From: Pseudobdellovibrionaceae bacterium
GTDB taxonomy: Bacteria; Bdellovibrionota; Bdellovibrionia; Bdellovibrionales; UBA1609
DNA: 64,000 bases
Reading direction: 5' to 3'
Assembly (NCBI GenBank): GCA_020635055.1
Contig: JACKAN010000017.1
Coordinates: forward strand, 1 to 64,000
The notes beneath the pieces are model-generated. The model was not told the DNA's origin and made no database searches. It saw only the letters and a list, made by a program, of their open reading frames with translations. Both the position numbers and the translations under genes were made by a program. Below, piece by piece: positions 44,802-54,796 of this stretch. How positions within the stretch are numbered: the stretch's first letter is position 1; every line of letters begins with the position of its first letter.

Positions 44802-46163
44802 GGTAGCGTAAAAAAAATTGTGTCTCCATAAGAATAACTTATAGGACTAAATGGAGAACATATAATATGACACTATCAATGAGTTTAATAAAAGTAGAAA
44901 TAAGTGTACCAGAAATTGTAAAAGCAATAGATAAATTTAAAAGAAATAAAATAAAAGCTTTTGAAGAATTAACCAATGAAGTTTCAAAATCAGTATCAGA
45001 TTCTTTGAATAAACTTTTAAATGCTGAGATGGAATTTTTCTTGGGTCAGCCAGAACAAAAAAGTAATAAAAGAAATGGTTATTACGAAAGAGAATTTGTT
45101 TTAAAGGGTATTGGTCAACTACGTTTACGCGTACCTAAAGATCGTCACAGTAAGTTTAAAAGTGTGATTGTTCCTGAAAATGAACGATTGGATAGCCGTT
45201 TAAAACAAGATCTGGCCGCTCTTCACTTGTCTGGCATATCCAACAGAACATTGTCCCTAATATCAAAAAGAATATTAGGCGTACAAGTATCGCCACAAAC
45301 AGTCCACAACTCATTAGCCACATTGGAGCCAAAAGCATTAGAGTGGCTGGAACGTCCACTTGATGAAGATTATTGGGCTTTATTTATTGACGGTACAAAT
45401 TTTAAAGTTCAAAGACGTGGTTCAACTGAGAAAGAACCAACTCTTGTTGTTCTAGGTATAAATAACAGGAATTCCTTTAGTATACTGGCAATGGAGCCAG
45501 GTCAGAAAGACAGTGCAGATTCATGGGAGGCTGTTTTTACTAGTTTAATACAACGTGGGTTAAACACTAACAAAGTTCAAATAGGAGTAATGGATGGTCT
45601 GCCTGGGTTAGAGAAAAAGTTTAAGGAGTACTTTACCAAAGCAGTGACTGCCCGTTGTTGGGTGCATGCTAAAAAGAATGCCTTACAAAAAGTATCAAAA
45701 AAATTATCATTGGCTTTTGACGAACAATTAAGTCAAGTGATGTATGCAAATAGCGAATCATCAGCACGAGTAGCTTTTAACAACTTAAAACAACATTTGA
45801 ATAAAGATGCAGATCGAGCAGTAAAGTGTATAGAAAAAGATTTAGAATCACTTTTAGTGCACTATAGATTTGAAGAAAAGTTTTGGCGAACCTTAAAGAC
45901 TACAAATCCAATTGAGAGAATAAATAAGGAACTTAAAAGAAGAACAAAATCAATGGAGGGCTTGGGCCAGTCAACATTAAATGTAGTATTAGCATTTACT
46001 GCAATGAGACTAGAGTATAATTGGAGAACAACACCAGTTGACTCACCAAAGTTAAATAACTTAAAAGGTAGGAGGGAACAAAAACAGGTACTTAACAAAG
46101 TAGAGGATACATTAGAAAATCTTATACATTAAACATAGCGGACACAAAAAATTTTACGCTACC
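44802..46163 (+). mobile_element. IS256-family insertion sequence, complete
   Basis: 1362 bp with 26-bp imperfect inverted ends starting GGTAGCGTAAAA and ending TTTTACGCTACC, around one intact Mutator-type transposase. No 8-9-bp target duplication is seen at the junctions (GGGAAATAA against GAAATGGTT), suggesting a deletion or recombination after insertion. Confidence 0.85.
44867..46132 (+). CDS. IS256-family (Mutator) transposase
   Basis: A 421-residue DDE transposase, full length for IS256. It cuts and joins the element ends. The catalytic acids lie in LFIDGTNFKV (first Asp), VMDGLPGLEKKF (second Asp) and NPIERINKELKRRTKSMEGL (Glu), the order of the transposase_mut family. The Cys-x2-His-like ARCWVHAKKNAL precedes the Glu block. 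GGAG lies about 10 bases before ATG 44867. The frame is intact, so the element may be active if its ends are. Confidence 0.92.
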   Translation: MTLSMSLIKVEISVPEIVKAIDKFKRNKIKAFEELTNEVSKSVSDSLNKLLNAEMEFFLGQPEQKSNKRNGYYEREFVLKGIGQLRLRVPKDRHSKFKSVIVPENERLDSRLKQDLAALHLSGISNRTLSLISKRILGVQVSPQTVHNSLATLEPKALEWLERPLDEDYWALFIDGTNFKVQRRGSTEKEPTLVVLGINNRNSFSILAMEPGQKDSADSWEAVFTSLIQRGLNTNKVQIGVMDGLPGLEKKFKEYFTKAVTARCWVHAKKNALQKVSKKLSLAFDEQLSQVMYANSESSARVAFNNLKQHLNKDADRAVKCIEKDLESLLVHYRFEEKFWRTLKTTNPIERINKELKRRTKSMEGLGQSTLNVVLAFTAMRLEYNWRTTPVDSPKLNNLKGRREQKQVLNKVEDTLENLIH

Positions 46164-46166
46164 GAA

Positions 46167-46622
46167 ATGGTTAATGCCTTCAGAACGCGAAGAAAAAAAC
46201 CTGTTGAGTTAAAAAGGTCCAGAGAAAAAAGGAAGAACGATCAGTGTTATATTGAACAGAAGAACAATGTTTTTGTAAGGGGTCTTTTGGGGTATGAGCG
46301 CATAGAAACTCAAGCAGCTGTTGATCTTGTGAACGATATTTATCGAGACGATTGGTCAAAGCTTTTTAATTACTTTTATCCACAAATGAAACTTATAGAA
46401 AAAGATCGTTACGGGGCAAAGCAAAGAAAAAAATATGATAAGCCAAAAACCCCGTACCATCGTTTAATGTTATCAAAGCATGTTCCTAAAGAAATAAAAA
46501 AAAGTCTCTGGAGAGAGATGCAGAGTTTGGACCCTATTGCGCTCACCCAAAGACTAAATCAAAAAATGAATTTGATTAAAGAAATGTTAAAATCCACCGA
46601 AAACAAAGTAAAGGTATCATAA
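46167..46622 (+). pseudogene. C-terminal fragment of an rve (DDE integrase-type) transposase
   Basis: 151 codons beginning three bases after the IS256 right end. They match the last third of an rve-domain transposase: NDQCYIEQKNNVFVRG (catalytic Glu), then GAKQRKKYDKPKTPYHRLM. It aligns with the fragment at 51091-51591. The DDE Asp residues and everything before are missing. The ATG is accidental. Confidence 0.8.
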
Positions 46623-46690
46623 TGAGAAAGAAAAATAACACAGCTGCTAAAGGTAAGATTTATTTCCCGGTCAATGCGTAATTGCTTCGT

Positions 46691-46752
46691 ATTGATCCAT
46701 AAATAAACAACACATAAATACCAAGGAGCGGATAGTTAATTTATGGATCAAT
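46691..46752. repeat. 14-bp perfect inverted repeat
   Basis: ATTGATCCATAAAT (46691-46704) and ATTTATGGATCAAT (46739-46752) with a 34-base spacer, upstream of the large lipoprotein gene. Two CTTTATATAAA repeats follow (about 46761-46790). It may be a regulator site or a mini-element. Confidence 0.6.
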
Positions 46753-46842
46753 TCGGTGCTTTATATAAAAATTTGTCTTTATATAAAGTAATATAGACTT
46801 TCGTCCGATAACTTAACGAGTTTATAGGAGATAAGTTAAGAG

Positions 46843-49800
46843 ATGTTACGAACTATTTTTTATCTATCTATAGTATTAATACAGATTAGTATTAATACTG
46901 GTTGTAACACTAATACTGAAATTGAATACAAGACAATATATATAAGGGGTTCAATTAAGCCACTTTCGGGCGTTTCTCAGAAAAAAAGTAAATTACAGTT
47001 ACTATCATGTACAACTCCAATAGTCTATCTTTATGAGCTAAGTGAAGAGGGTGAAAAGATAACGCCAGCTATTGGTCAATCAACAGTCAATGAAAACGGT
47101 AGTTATTCTGTAGCGCCCAGTTCAAGTCAAATATCTTTGGAAAGTGGTAAAATAAAATATCTCGTAGAAGTGGATGGTTGTACTGATCTCTTATCTAGAC
47201 CAATAACAGATTCCACGGGTCAAGATGTCTCTTACAGCAGTTCTTTGTTGTCATACATTATTGGTACAAGTTATGGGTCAAAATTAACAAAAGCAAATAA
47301 TGATGATTTTAAAAACTTATTAGAAGAATTATCTAGCACTTCAGATATAAGTACAGCTTTCACCACGTTAAACTCGAATTCAGAAGTAAGAGAGCTTTTC
47401 ACATCAATTTTTGGAGTTGGACCCAGTGTATTGCTGGAATTTCCTCCAAAGATACTGTTTACAAATGTTCCAAAAATACTAAATGAAGAGCAAAGCTATA
47501 GCTTTGCGGCAGCTTTTGCTCATTGGTCCCCCTCGTATATAAGTAGTGCTTTGTGGAAAGAAAATTCTAAAGTTCTAGGGACAAGTGCGAATATCACATG
47601 GACTCCAGATGCGAATTCGCAAGGTTTAAAAACAATAAGTCTATTTTGGGGGAAAGATGATGGTAGTGGCAATCTAGATTTAACCAAACCCTTTAAATCT
47701 AAAAATTTTATCGTGAATGTAAATAATAATATTTTACCCACACCACCCACTTTTAACTTAGTATCTGATGCCATAACTCAAAGTATTTTAATTAGTACTT
47801 CAATGGACACCGGACCCTCTCTATTAAACTGTAAAAGTTTTTCAAGTCTGGCTTTGACTAGTAGTTTGACCTTACCTTCGGCTTCTGATTTTAATATTAA
47901 TTGCACTACAGACATTACTCAAAACTTAGCGGATTATACTATGACAGGCCCCGATGGTCATAGGTCTCTCTATTTATGGGCAAAAGATGCCTCTAGTCAA
48001 GTTTCAGCATCCCCCTCAGTCGTTAATTTTACATTGGATCGCGAAGCTCCAGTTATTACAAATACAAGTATTAACGGTGGGGCTGCCTATGCAGGAACAG
48101 CATTAACTTTTGTGAATATAAGCTTAACAGATAATATTTCTAGCCCTTCACAAATAAAAGTCCGAGTAAAAAGTGCCAATGTTAGTGATTCAGATTGTCA
48201 AAGTGAATATGCAGACAATGACTGGATTGACTATGTTAATTCAACCACAAATATACCTCATCAAATTAGTCAAACGGATGGTCTTAAAAAAGTCTGTGTA
48301 TGGGCCAAGGATCTTGCAGGAAATATCAGTGTGATGTCTCCAACGAGTGGCATCGATGGAGTCAATACAGATACTATTATCTACCAAGTGGGGAGTCCAC
48401 CAGTCGTTTCAAATTTTTCTGTAATTAGAGATCTTGGTGGAAGGTTGGCTACAGTTGGAGATGCTATGACTATTAATTGGGCAGTGACGGATGCCGAGGG
48501 CTTAGACAACAATCCAATAAGTATTTCCTACACAATCAACAATTCCTTATGGAAAGATATAATTACAAATGCTGATATATCCAACCCTAGTAATATTTCT
48601 TGGATGGGTAGTTTGACAGGAAGCCCCACTTCAGGATCGGGAACAATAACTACTTTTACGGCACCATCTTCAGCATATTTTAAATTAAAAATTATAGTGC
48701 GCGATATTTCTAACAATACATCTATACCGATTTTTTCGAATCTTTTTAATACCAGCTCATGGTCAGTATATGCTGGTTCAACGGATAGGGGCGTTGGTGG
48801 GGGTGCCCTCGCCGCTGCCTTTTATAGCTCTGACATTGGTAATTCAGTAGATATTCATCCTATAACGGGTGACATTTATGCGCTAGACTCTAATTATGGA
48901 TTAAAGAGAGTGGATGCTCAAACGGGGGTAGTGAGTATTGTTATTGAACATTCAACGCTTAATTTACCGGATAGTGGGGTATTACCTGCCCAGCCACAAA
49001 TAGCCATCAACAGTGTATCTTCAATTAAATTTGACCCAATGGGAAGGCTCTACTTAACTTCCGGATCACACGCCAATGCAAAAATATATCAAATTGATTT
49101 TGTTAACAATTGGGTTCGACATTATGCTGGGGGAGGTACCAATGATGATGAAGGTGTCTCTTCAACAAGCCTACGTGCTACAACGAGTTTTGGTTTTGAT
49201 GAATCCAACTCAATGTATTTGGTTACGCAATGTGCTCCGCACACAAGTCCTTTTAACCAAGGAAAACGTTTGCTTAAAATTGTACAGAATCCAGATGGTA
49301 GTCCTGGCGCGGTGACTCGAATTATAGGAGACTGCAGCTTTGCCGACCCGATTTATGGTTCCGCAGCTTATAGCTCTCCCTTTGGAGCAATTACTTATGC
49401 GGCCATGTCATCCCCAGTGATTTGGAATAATGGTGATATTATATATTTCGAAAGTTATGGAAGTAAGAGATGGAAAATTATTAATGGCATAGTTTATTCA
49501 GTGAATTTTGCCAATAACACTTGCCGATCGGGAGGGCTCACCTATAACCCATCCGATGGAGCTCTTTACAGAACAAATTCTACATGTGGTATAGATAAAG
49601 TTATTCCCTCTCTATTAGGTAATGATGGTGAAATTAACTCAACTTTATTTCTGGGTAATTCGTCATCGTTAGGTTGCACAAATGATGGGATTCTGGCTGT
49701 AAATGCCTGTACCCTAGTAGACATAAATATATTCACTTTTGGTGGTTTGATTTACTTTAGTGATGGTGCAAGAAGTAATGCTCCAAGTTATTATCGCATA

Positions 49801-50916
49801 CGTTACATTGCTCCAGATAACAGTATTAGAACTATTGCGGGTAGTAAACCTTTTTATGGTGAAGGTTTGGATCGATCTTTGATTCGTGGAAATTTTGCGG
49901 GAATATACTACAAGCAAGTGGGTGAGCCTAATCAAGTAGCTTTTCCCGCTGGTCTCTATTTTATGGATTCAAAAGCTGCAGTTTTTGGCTACATAGATCC
50001 ATCAACTTATAATACCTCTGTGCTATGGGGCAATCAAGCTCGTACAGAGGGTGGCTACAGTGATGGAGACACCATTTCAAAAGATTTATCTTTGGGTACC
50101 ACTTATTGGGGTGGCTCAGCCATGCCAATAACCTTCGATTCCAATGGTTTGCCTTGGTTAAGAACTGACAATCAACTGACGATGGTCAATGCTTCTAAAC
50201 AAATAGTTTCTAAAACTACAGGTGGACCAAAATGGGAGACTTTGGCTGATGGCAGTAACCCTACTAACACCAACCTTTTTGTGAATTCGCATACAAATTT
50301 CACTTTAAAAAATCAGAGTATTTTTATGCTTGGCTCAGCATATGAAAAGTTATCTTCTGGATTTGATCCTAATGTTTCTATTCGTATATTAGATTTTGCA
50401 GGCTTAATAACATTAAAAATTCTTGGTGGAAATTACAATGTTAGTGATAGTCAAAACCCAAGTGTTGATGTCGGCGCAGGCTTGGTTTCTGCAGCACCAT
50501 TGTATTATAATTGTCACACAGACAAATGCTTTACTCAGTATCATGCGGGTAGTGATCGTTTGTACTTTAGTGAAAAAGACAAAATTCGGTATATTACAAG
50601 CCCCTCCAATACAGCGACCGCCACACTCAATACTTTAATGTCTTCAACAGGTTCTATATCTATCAATAACTTTATTATTCGTCCAGATGATACACAGATT
50701 TGGTATTTATCTAGTACAAATAAACTCTATTGTTATGATATTTCCTCCGGAAAATCATGGTGTGACAACACCACCAATCATTTTTCTACTATTGGTGCTG
50801 CAGGAATTTCTTTTGCGAGAGGTGCAAATCAATTAACTTGGAAAGATAATAATAGCCTCTTGTTGTCCACATACAATGGCTTAATTTTAGAATTTAATTT
50901 ACCAACAGATCCGTAA
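46843..50916 (+). CDS. Giant Ig-like / beta-propeller (NHL-like) lipoprotein
   Basis: A 1357-residue predicted lipoprotein (signal ends in the lipobox INTGC). A domain of about 190 residues with an early carboxypeptidase-regulatory-like look (GSIKPLSGV...VNENGSYSVAPS) comes first. Two or three Ig-like domains follow (ITWTPDANSQGLKTIS; DREAPVITNTS; AGTALTFVNISLTDN). Finally there is a long region with NHL/propeller-like units (SVDIHPITGDIYALDSNYGLKRVD; IKFDPMGRLYLTSG; IRTIAGSKPFYGEG). Such proteins are surface-exposed and bind ligands or other cells. The ribosome site AGGAG lies within a hairpin (46814-46840). Insertion sequences flank it on both sides. Confidence 0.75.
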   Translation: MLRTIFYLSIVLIQISINTGCNTNTEIEYKTIYIRGSIKPLSGVSQKKSKLQLLSCTTPIVYLYELSEEGEKITPAIGQSTVNENGSYSVAPSSSQISLESGKIKYLVEVDGCTDLLSRPITDSTGQDVSYSSSLLSYIIGTSYGSKLTKANNDDFKNLLEELSSTSDISTAFTTLNSNSEVRELFTSIFGVGPSVLLEFPPKILFTNVPKILNEEQSYSFAAAFAHWSPSYISSALWKENSKVLGTSANITWTPDANSQGLKTISLFWGKDDGSGNLDLTKPFKSKNFIVNVNNNILPTPPTFNLVSDAITQSILISTSMDTGPSLLNCKSFSSLALTSSLTLPSASDFNINCTTDITQNLADYTMTGPDGHRSLYLWAKDASSQVSASPSVVNFTLDREAPVITNTSINGGAAYAGTALTFVNISLTDNISSPSQIKVRVKSANVSDSDCQSEYADNDWIDYVNSTTNIPHQISQTDGLKKVCVWAKDLAGNISVMSPTSGIDGVNTDTIIYQVGSPPVVSNFSVIRDLGGRLATVGDAMTINWAVTDAEGLDNNPISISYTINNSLWKDIITNADISNPSNISWMGSLTGSPTSGSGTITTFTAPSSAYFKLKIIVRDISNNTSIPIFSNLFNTSSWSVYAGSTDRGVGGGALAAAFYSSDIGNSVDIHPITGDIYALDSNYGLKRVDAQTGVVSIVIEHSTLNLPDSGVLPAQPQIAINSVSSIKFDPMGRLYLTSGSHANAKIYQIDFVNNWVRHYAGGGTNDDEGVSSTSLRATTSFGFDESNSMYLVTQCAPHTSPFNQGKRLLKIVQNPDGSPGAVTRIIGDCSFADPIYGSAAYSSPFGAITYAAMSSPVIWNNGDIIYFESYGSKRWKIINGIVYSVNFANNTCRSGGLTYNPSDGALYRTNSTCGIDKVIPSLLGNDGEINSTLFLGNSSSLGCTNDGILAVNACTLVDINIFTFGGLIYFSDGARSNAPSYYRIRYIAPDNSIRTIAGSKPFYGEGLDRSLIRGNFAGIYYKQVGEPNQVAFPAGLYFMDSKAAVFGYIDPSTYNTSVLWGNQARTEGGYSDGDTISKDLSLGTTYWGGSAMPITFDSNGLPWLRTDNQLTMVNASKQIVSKTTGGPKWETLADGSNPTNTNLFVNSHTNFTLKNQSIFMLGSAYEKLSSGFDPNVSIRILDFAGLITLKILGGNYNVSDSQNPSVDVGAGLVSAAPLYYNCHTDKCFTQYHAGSDRLYFSEKDKIRYITSPSNTATATLNTLMSSTGSISINNFIIRPDDTQIWYLSSTNKLYCYDISSGKSWCDNTTNHFSTIGAAGISFARGANQLTWKDNNSLLLSTYNGLILEFNLPTDP

Positions 50917-51022
50917 AAATTCTAAGGATATACAAATCTATTGCACAGTGGTTTTTGGCTCACCAGACTTGAGAAGCTCAGGTTCAATTGGACTGCGGTT
51001 GCTAAACTGGACATAAACTTCG

Positions 51023-51054
51023 TGTTGCCCAAATAATTCGGGTTACCGAAATGC
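51023..51054. repeat. 32-bp insertion-sequence end repeat, copy 1
   Basis: Begins TGTTGCCCAAATAATT and ends GGGTTACCGAAATGC; 31/32 identical to 61632-61663. It lies 36 bases beyond the stop of the rve transposase fragment and is probably its 3' end. Confidence 0.75.
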
Positions 51055-51090
51055 CTTGTTTTGATACGTTTTTTTTTAAACTGAGAGTTT

Positions 51091-51591
51091 TCATTGTTTT
51101 CCTTGTTTTATCTTTTCATTATAGGCGTCATTTAACTTATGAAAGTAGGCCAGTTTTTTCTGAAGCTTGGCCTGTAATTCAAATGGATTTAATGTTGCCT
51201 TGGTCTTGCGAAGTTTTTCTTTAACCTCTTCGCTGACCGATGGGCATTCAATAATTCTTTGATAAGGGGTCTTTGGTTTGTCGTAAGTCTTCTTTACTTT
51301 GGCTCCCACTCGATCTTTTGAGATTACCTTCATTTGCGGCATAAAGTAATTATGCAGTTGATCCCATATTTCATATATCTCATTCATCAAGGGGACTAGA
51401 TTTGGATCTTCGATTCTAGCATGGCCAAAGATACTCCTTACAAATGTGTTATTTTTTTGCTCTATATGACATTGGTCATTTGATTTTCCGGTTCTTCCTC
51501 TAGCCACATCAATCTCCTTGGCATCTTTAAATTCTTGTACAAGAAGATGATTGATAAACTCAATGCCGTTGTCAAAAAATAACGCATTCAT
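51091..51591 (-). pseudogene. C-terminal fragment of a second rve transposase
   Basis: 166 codons: FFDNGIEFINH (second catalytic Asp), NDQCHIEQKNNTFVRSIFGHARI (catalytic Glu), GAKVKKTYDKPKTPYQRI. The first catalytic Asp and the N-terminal DNA-binding half are missing. It is about half identical to the fragment at 46167. The ATG appears accidental. The fragment runs toward the end repeat at 51023-51054. Confidence 0.85.
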
Positions 51592-51770
51592 TAGAAAGTG
51601 TAATTTTGCCTCTAATTCTCAATTTAAAAGGAGACTTTACGAATACGGTTTTTTTGTGACTAAGGATTTCGCATAGAATGGCTTACTTTTTATTTACACG
51701 ATTGCATTGATAAATAGAAACTCTGAATCTGATATAAATACTCAGAAACACTTATTTGACTCTCTGTGTA

Positions 51771-51791
51771 TCGGAAATTTAACCGGGAACC
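51771..51791 (-). repeat. Repeat copy 3 overlapping the glyA stop
   Basis: The minus strand reads GGTTCCCGGTTAAATTTC..., 20/21 identical to 6691-6711. It contains the glyA stop codon and the last codons. Confidence 0.75.
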
Positions 51792-53056
51792 TTTTGGGAA
51801 CCATTATATATTGGGAAGCTTTTGCAGAGTTCGCGAACTTGATCGTTTACTTTTTTTGCTAAGCTTTCGTCTTGGGCATTATTAAGAATGTCGGCAATCC
51901 AATTTCCAATGAGTTTCATTTCATCCTCTTTCATTCCACGAGTGGTCAGTGCAGGAGTGCCCAAGCGCAAGCCACTGGTAACAAAAGGTGATCTTTTTTC
52001 GTTGGGAACTGTGTTTTTATTAACAGTGATGCCAGCTTTATCAAGAATAATTTCTCCATCTTTACCTGTGAGTTCACGATCTGAAAGATCAAGTAAGATC
52101 AAATGATTGTCTGTTCCCTTAGTGACTAAATTAAAACCTCTTTCCATTAAAGCAGAGGCTAGAGCTTTCGCGTTTTTTACCACTTGCTTTTGATATATTT
52201 TGAATACGGGTCTGAGGGCTTCACCAAAAGCCACAGCCTTAGCAGCAATCACATGCTCTAAAGGGCCACCTTGAATGCCAGGAAATATTTTTGAATTAAC
52301 AGTTTTGGCATTTTCCTCTCGAGTTAAAATCAAACCGCCTCTGGGGCCACGCAATGTTTTATGAGTCGTTGAAGTTACATAGTCAGCGTAAGGAACAGGG
52401 GAGGGGTGAACTCCGGCACAGACGAGTCCAGCAAAGTGAGCCATATCTACTAGTAGTTTAGCGCCAACACTGTCTGCAATTTCACGAAACTTTTTAAAAT
52501 CGAGTTCGCGGGGGTAGGCAGAATATCCTGCGATTAAAAGTTTAGGCTGAAAAGCTTTTGCTTTATCCATAATTTGTTCATAATTAAGTAAGCCAGTTTC
52601 TGGATCTAAACCGTAGTGATCAGCATCAAATAAAATTCCACTAAAATTTACTGGGCTACCATGAGTAAGGTGACCACCATGGGAAAGGTCCATGCCTAAC
52701 ACTTTGTCGCCAGCATTTAATGCAGCTAAATAAACAGCCATATTAGCTTGAGAACCTGAATGGGGTTGAACATTGACGTGATCGCACATAAAAAGTTGTT
52801 TAGCTCGAGTGATCGCTAAATCTTCGATTTCATCAATATGATGACAACCACCATAATATCTTTTTCCAGGATAACCTTCGGCATATTTATTCGTCGCCAT
52901 CGAACCTTGTGCAGCCATAACGGCCGTAGAAGCATAGTTTTCTGAGGCAATCATTTCTAATCCATATTCTTGGCGATTTCTTTCGGCAGCTAGAAATTCA
53001 GCTACTTTAGGATCAGAACCATTTAAAGTTTGAAGTACGTTGTCGTTATAATTCAT
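51779..53056 (-). CDS. glyA: Serine hydroxymethyltransferase
   Basis: A 425-residue fold-I PLP enzyme that converts serine and tetrahydrofolate to glycine and 5,10-methylene-THF, the main one-carbon source. The Schiff-base Lys lies in TSTTHKTLRGPRGG; GYPGKRYYGG and HVNVQPHSGSQANMAVY are other family blocks. It is the last gene of the fab operon, 10 bases after rpiB. The tail NGSQKVPG is not typical: the final codons and the stop come from a repeat shared with 6691-6711, showing that a mobile element end reached into the gene. Confidence 0.95.
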   Translation of the reverse strand: MNYNDNVLQTLNGSDPKVAEFLAAERNRQEYGLEMIASENYASTAVMAAQGSMATNKYAEGYPGKRYYGGCHHIDEIEDLAITRAKQLFMCDHVNVQPHSGSQANMAVYLAALNAGDKVLGMDLSHGGHLTHGSPVNFSGILFDADHYGLDPETGLLNYEQIMDKAKAFQPKLLIAGYSAYPRELDFKKFREIADSVGAKLLVDMAHFAGLVCAGVHPSPVPYADYVTSTTHKTLRGPRGGLILTREENAKTVNSKIFPGIQGGPLEHVIAAKAVAFGEALRPVFKIYQKQVVKNAKALASALMERGFNLVTKGTDNHLILLDLSDRELTGKDGEIILDKAGITVNKNTVPNEKRSPFVTSGLRLGTPALTTRGMKEDEMKLIGNWIADILNNAQDESLAKKVNDQVRELCKSFPIYNGSQKVPG

Positions 53057-53065
53057 GATGTCCTC

Positions 53066-53503
53066 TCAATTAAAATATTTACTTATTTTTTGCACGCGAT
53101 TTTCATGGCGTCCACCTGCAAATGCTGTGTTTATAAAAGTTTTAAAAATTTCTTTAGCTTCGTTGGGAGAGAGTAAGCGGGCCCCTAAGCAAAGCACGTT
53201 GGCATTATTATGTTCTCTTGCCAGTTTTGCGACCTCGGTGTTCCAACAAAGAGCCGCGCGGATGTAGGCAAATTTATTGGCAGTTATAGCCATACCTTGG
53301 CCCGAGCCACAAATCAGCAACCCAATACTGTCCTTATCGTCTAACATCTTTTTTCCCAACTCAATGGCAAAATCAGGATAGTCAACAGAATTTTCATTAT
53401 CAGTTCCTAAGTTATGCCATTCATAATTTGGGAATTCTTTTATCAAAAATTTTTTTAAACTGACAGCTGCGTGATCATTAGCAATAAATATTTTTTTTGG
53501 CAT
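53066..53503 (-). CDS. rpiB: Ribose-5-phosphate isomerase B
   Basis: 145 residues, the normal RpiB length. It interconverts ribose-5-phosphate and ribulose-5-phosphate. IFIANDHAAVSLKKFL holds the phosphate-binding and base residues, and LLICGSGQGMAITANK holds the active-site Cys (LlaB/RpiB family). It lies between fabF and glyA in one operon, 9 bases from glyA and 18 from fabF. Confidence 0.93.
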   Translation of the reverse strand: MPKKIFIANDHAAVSLKKFLIKEFPNYEWHNLGTDNENSVDYPDFAIELGKKMLDDKDSIGLLICGSGQGMAITANKFAYIRAALCWNTEVAKLAREHNNANVLCLGARLLSPNEAKEIFKTFINTAFAGGRHENRVQKISKYFN

Positions 53504-53521
53504 GTTCAGTTTCCTTTAAGA

Positions 53522-54787
53522 TTAACTGAGACTAGAAAAAATTAGACACGAATTGGTGCCACCAAAGCCAAAGCTGTTATTGAGTACGTGCTTTAACTTT
53601 TTCTCGCGAGCTTGATTGGGAACATAATCTAAATCGCAACCTTCACTTGGGTTTTCTAAGTTTATTGTAGGCGGAATAATTCCGTTTTTTAAAGCCATAA
53701 TGCTAAATACACTTTCGATCGCTCCGGCGGCCCCTAGGGTGTGACCCGTCATACTTTTTGTACTGCTCACGCATAAATCTTTTACGGAATCTGAAAATGC
53801 TCTTTTGATGGCCTCTGTTTCTATTAAATCTCCAGCTGGAGTCGAGGTCCCATGGGCATTTATATAACCAATGTCTTCAGGCTGAATTTGTGCATCTTGT
53901 ATAGCTTGAGTGATGGCCCGCGCAGCTCCAACACCACCTACAGAAGGTGAGGTCATATGGTAAGCATCGGATGAAACACCATATCCTGTGAGTTCACAAT
54001 AAATTTTGGCCCCTCTTTTTACAGCTCTTTCATACTCTTCCAGCACAAGAGTCGCGGCCCCTTCGGCAATAACAAATCCATCTCTATCTTTGTCCCAAGG
54101 TCTTGAAGCCTTTTCGGGTTCGTCATTGCGGGTAGAGAGAGCTTTCATCGCTGAAAAACCACCCACACCCATAACGCTTACACAAGCTTCGGCGCCACCA
54201 GCAATAACAACATCGCACAAATTGTTTCGAATATAATTAGCTGCTTCGCCTATGGAGTGAGAGCCAGAAGAACAAGCCGAAGTAACAGTGTAATTAACAC
54301 CCCCAAAACCATAGCGAATACTAATTTGGCCAGAGGCAAGGTTAGTTAATACCGCCGGTATAAAAAATGGAGAGATTCTTCGTGGTCCTTTTTCCAATAA
54401 AACTGAATGTTGGGACTCAATAATGGGAAGGCCACCCATTCCGACACCAATAATGGTGCCCGTTCTTTGATTTAACTCTTCATTAAATTCAATTCCGCTA
54501 TCTTTTAAGGCTTCATCAGTGCTGGCTAAACTTAAATGAATAAAACGATCCATTTTTTTTTGATCTTTTTTATCTACAAACTTATCGAGTTCAAAACCTT
54601 TTACTTCGGCGGCAATTTTAGATTCAAAATTTTCACAATCAAACAAAGAAATTTTTGCAACACCAGACTTACCATGGATTGCCTTTTCCCAAGACTCACT
54701 AACGTTTAGCCCTAGGGGAGTGATAGCACCGATACCTGTGACGACCACTCTTCTTTGTTGAATCGTGCGAAAATTATATTTGTTCAT
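53522..54787 (-). CDS. fabF: 3-oxoacyl-ACP synthase II
   Basis: A 421-residue elongating ketoacyl synthase (FAS II) in the cytoplasm. The catalytic triad shows as Cys172 in TVTSACSSGSHSIG, His in INAHGTSTPAGD and His in TKSMTGHTLGAAGA. The end NNSFGFGGTNSCLIF is the typical terminus. It extends acyl-ACP by two carbons. It follows acpP by 9 bases. Confidence 0.97.
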   Translation of the reverse strand: MNKYNFRTIQQRRVVVTGIGAITPLGLNVSESWEKAIHGKSGVAKISLFDCENFESKIAAEVKGFELDKFVDKKDQKKMDRFIHLSLASTDEALKDSGIEFNEELNQRTGTIIGVGMGGLPIIESQHSVLLEKGPRRISPFFIPAVLTNLASGQISIRYGFGGVNYTVTSACSSGSHSIGEAANYIRNNLCDVVIAGGAEACVSVMGVGGFSAMKALSTRNDEPEKASRPWDKDRDGFVIAEGAATLVLEEYERAVKRGAKIYCELTGYGVSSDAYHMTSPSVGGVGAARAITQAIQDAQIQPEDIGYINAHGTSTPAGDLIETEAIKRAFSDSVKDLCVSSTKSMTGHTLGAAGAIESVFSIMALKNGIIPPTINLENPSEGCDLDYVPNQAREKKLKHVLNNSFGFGGTNSCLIFSSLS

Positions 54788-54796
54788 AAAAGGTAT

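Larger units (their letters stand above)
44784..46677. mobile_element. Older rve-type insertion sequence, interrupted
   Basis: Inverted repeats GCATTTACCGGGAAATAA (44784-44801) and TTATTTCCCGGTCAATGC (46660-46677) match 17/18 and bracket the C-terminal fragment of an rve transposase. An IS256-family element lies inside, its left end touching the left repeat. Only the end of the transposase remains, so the element is dead. Confidence 0.6.
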
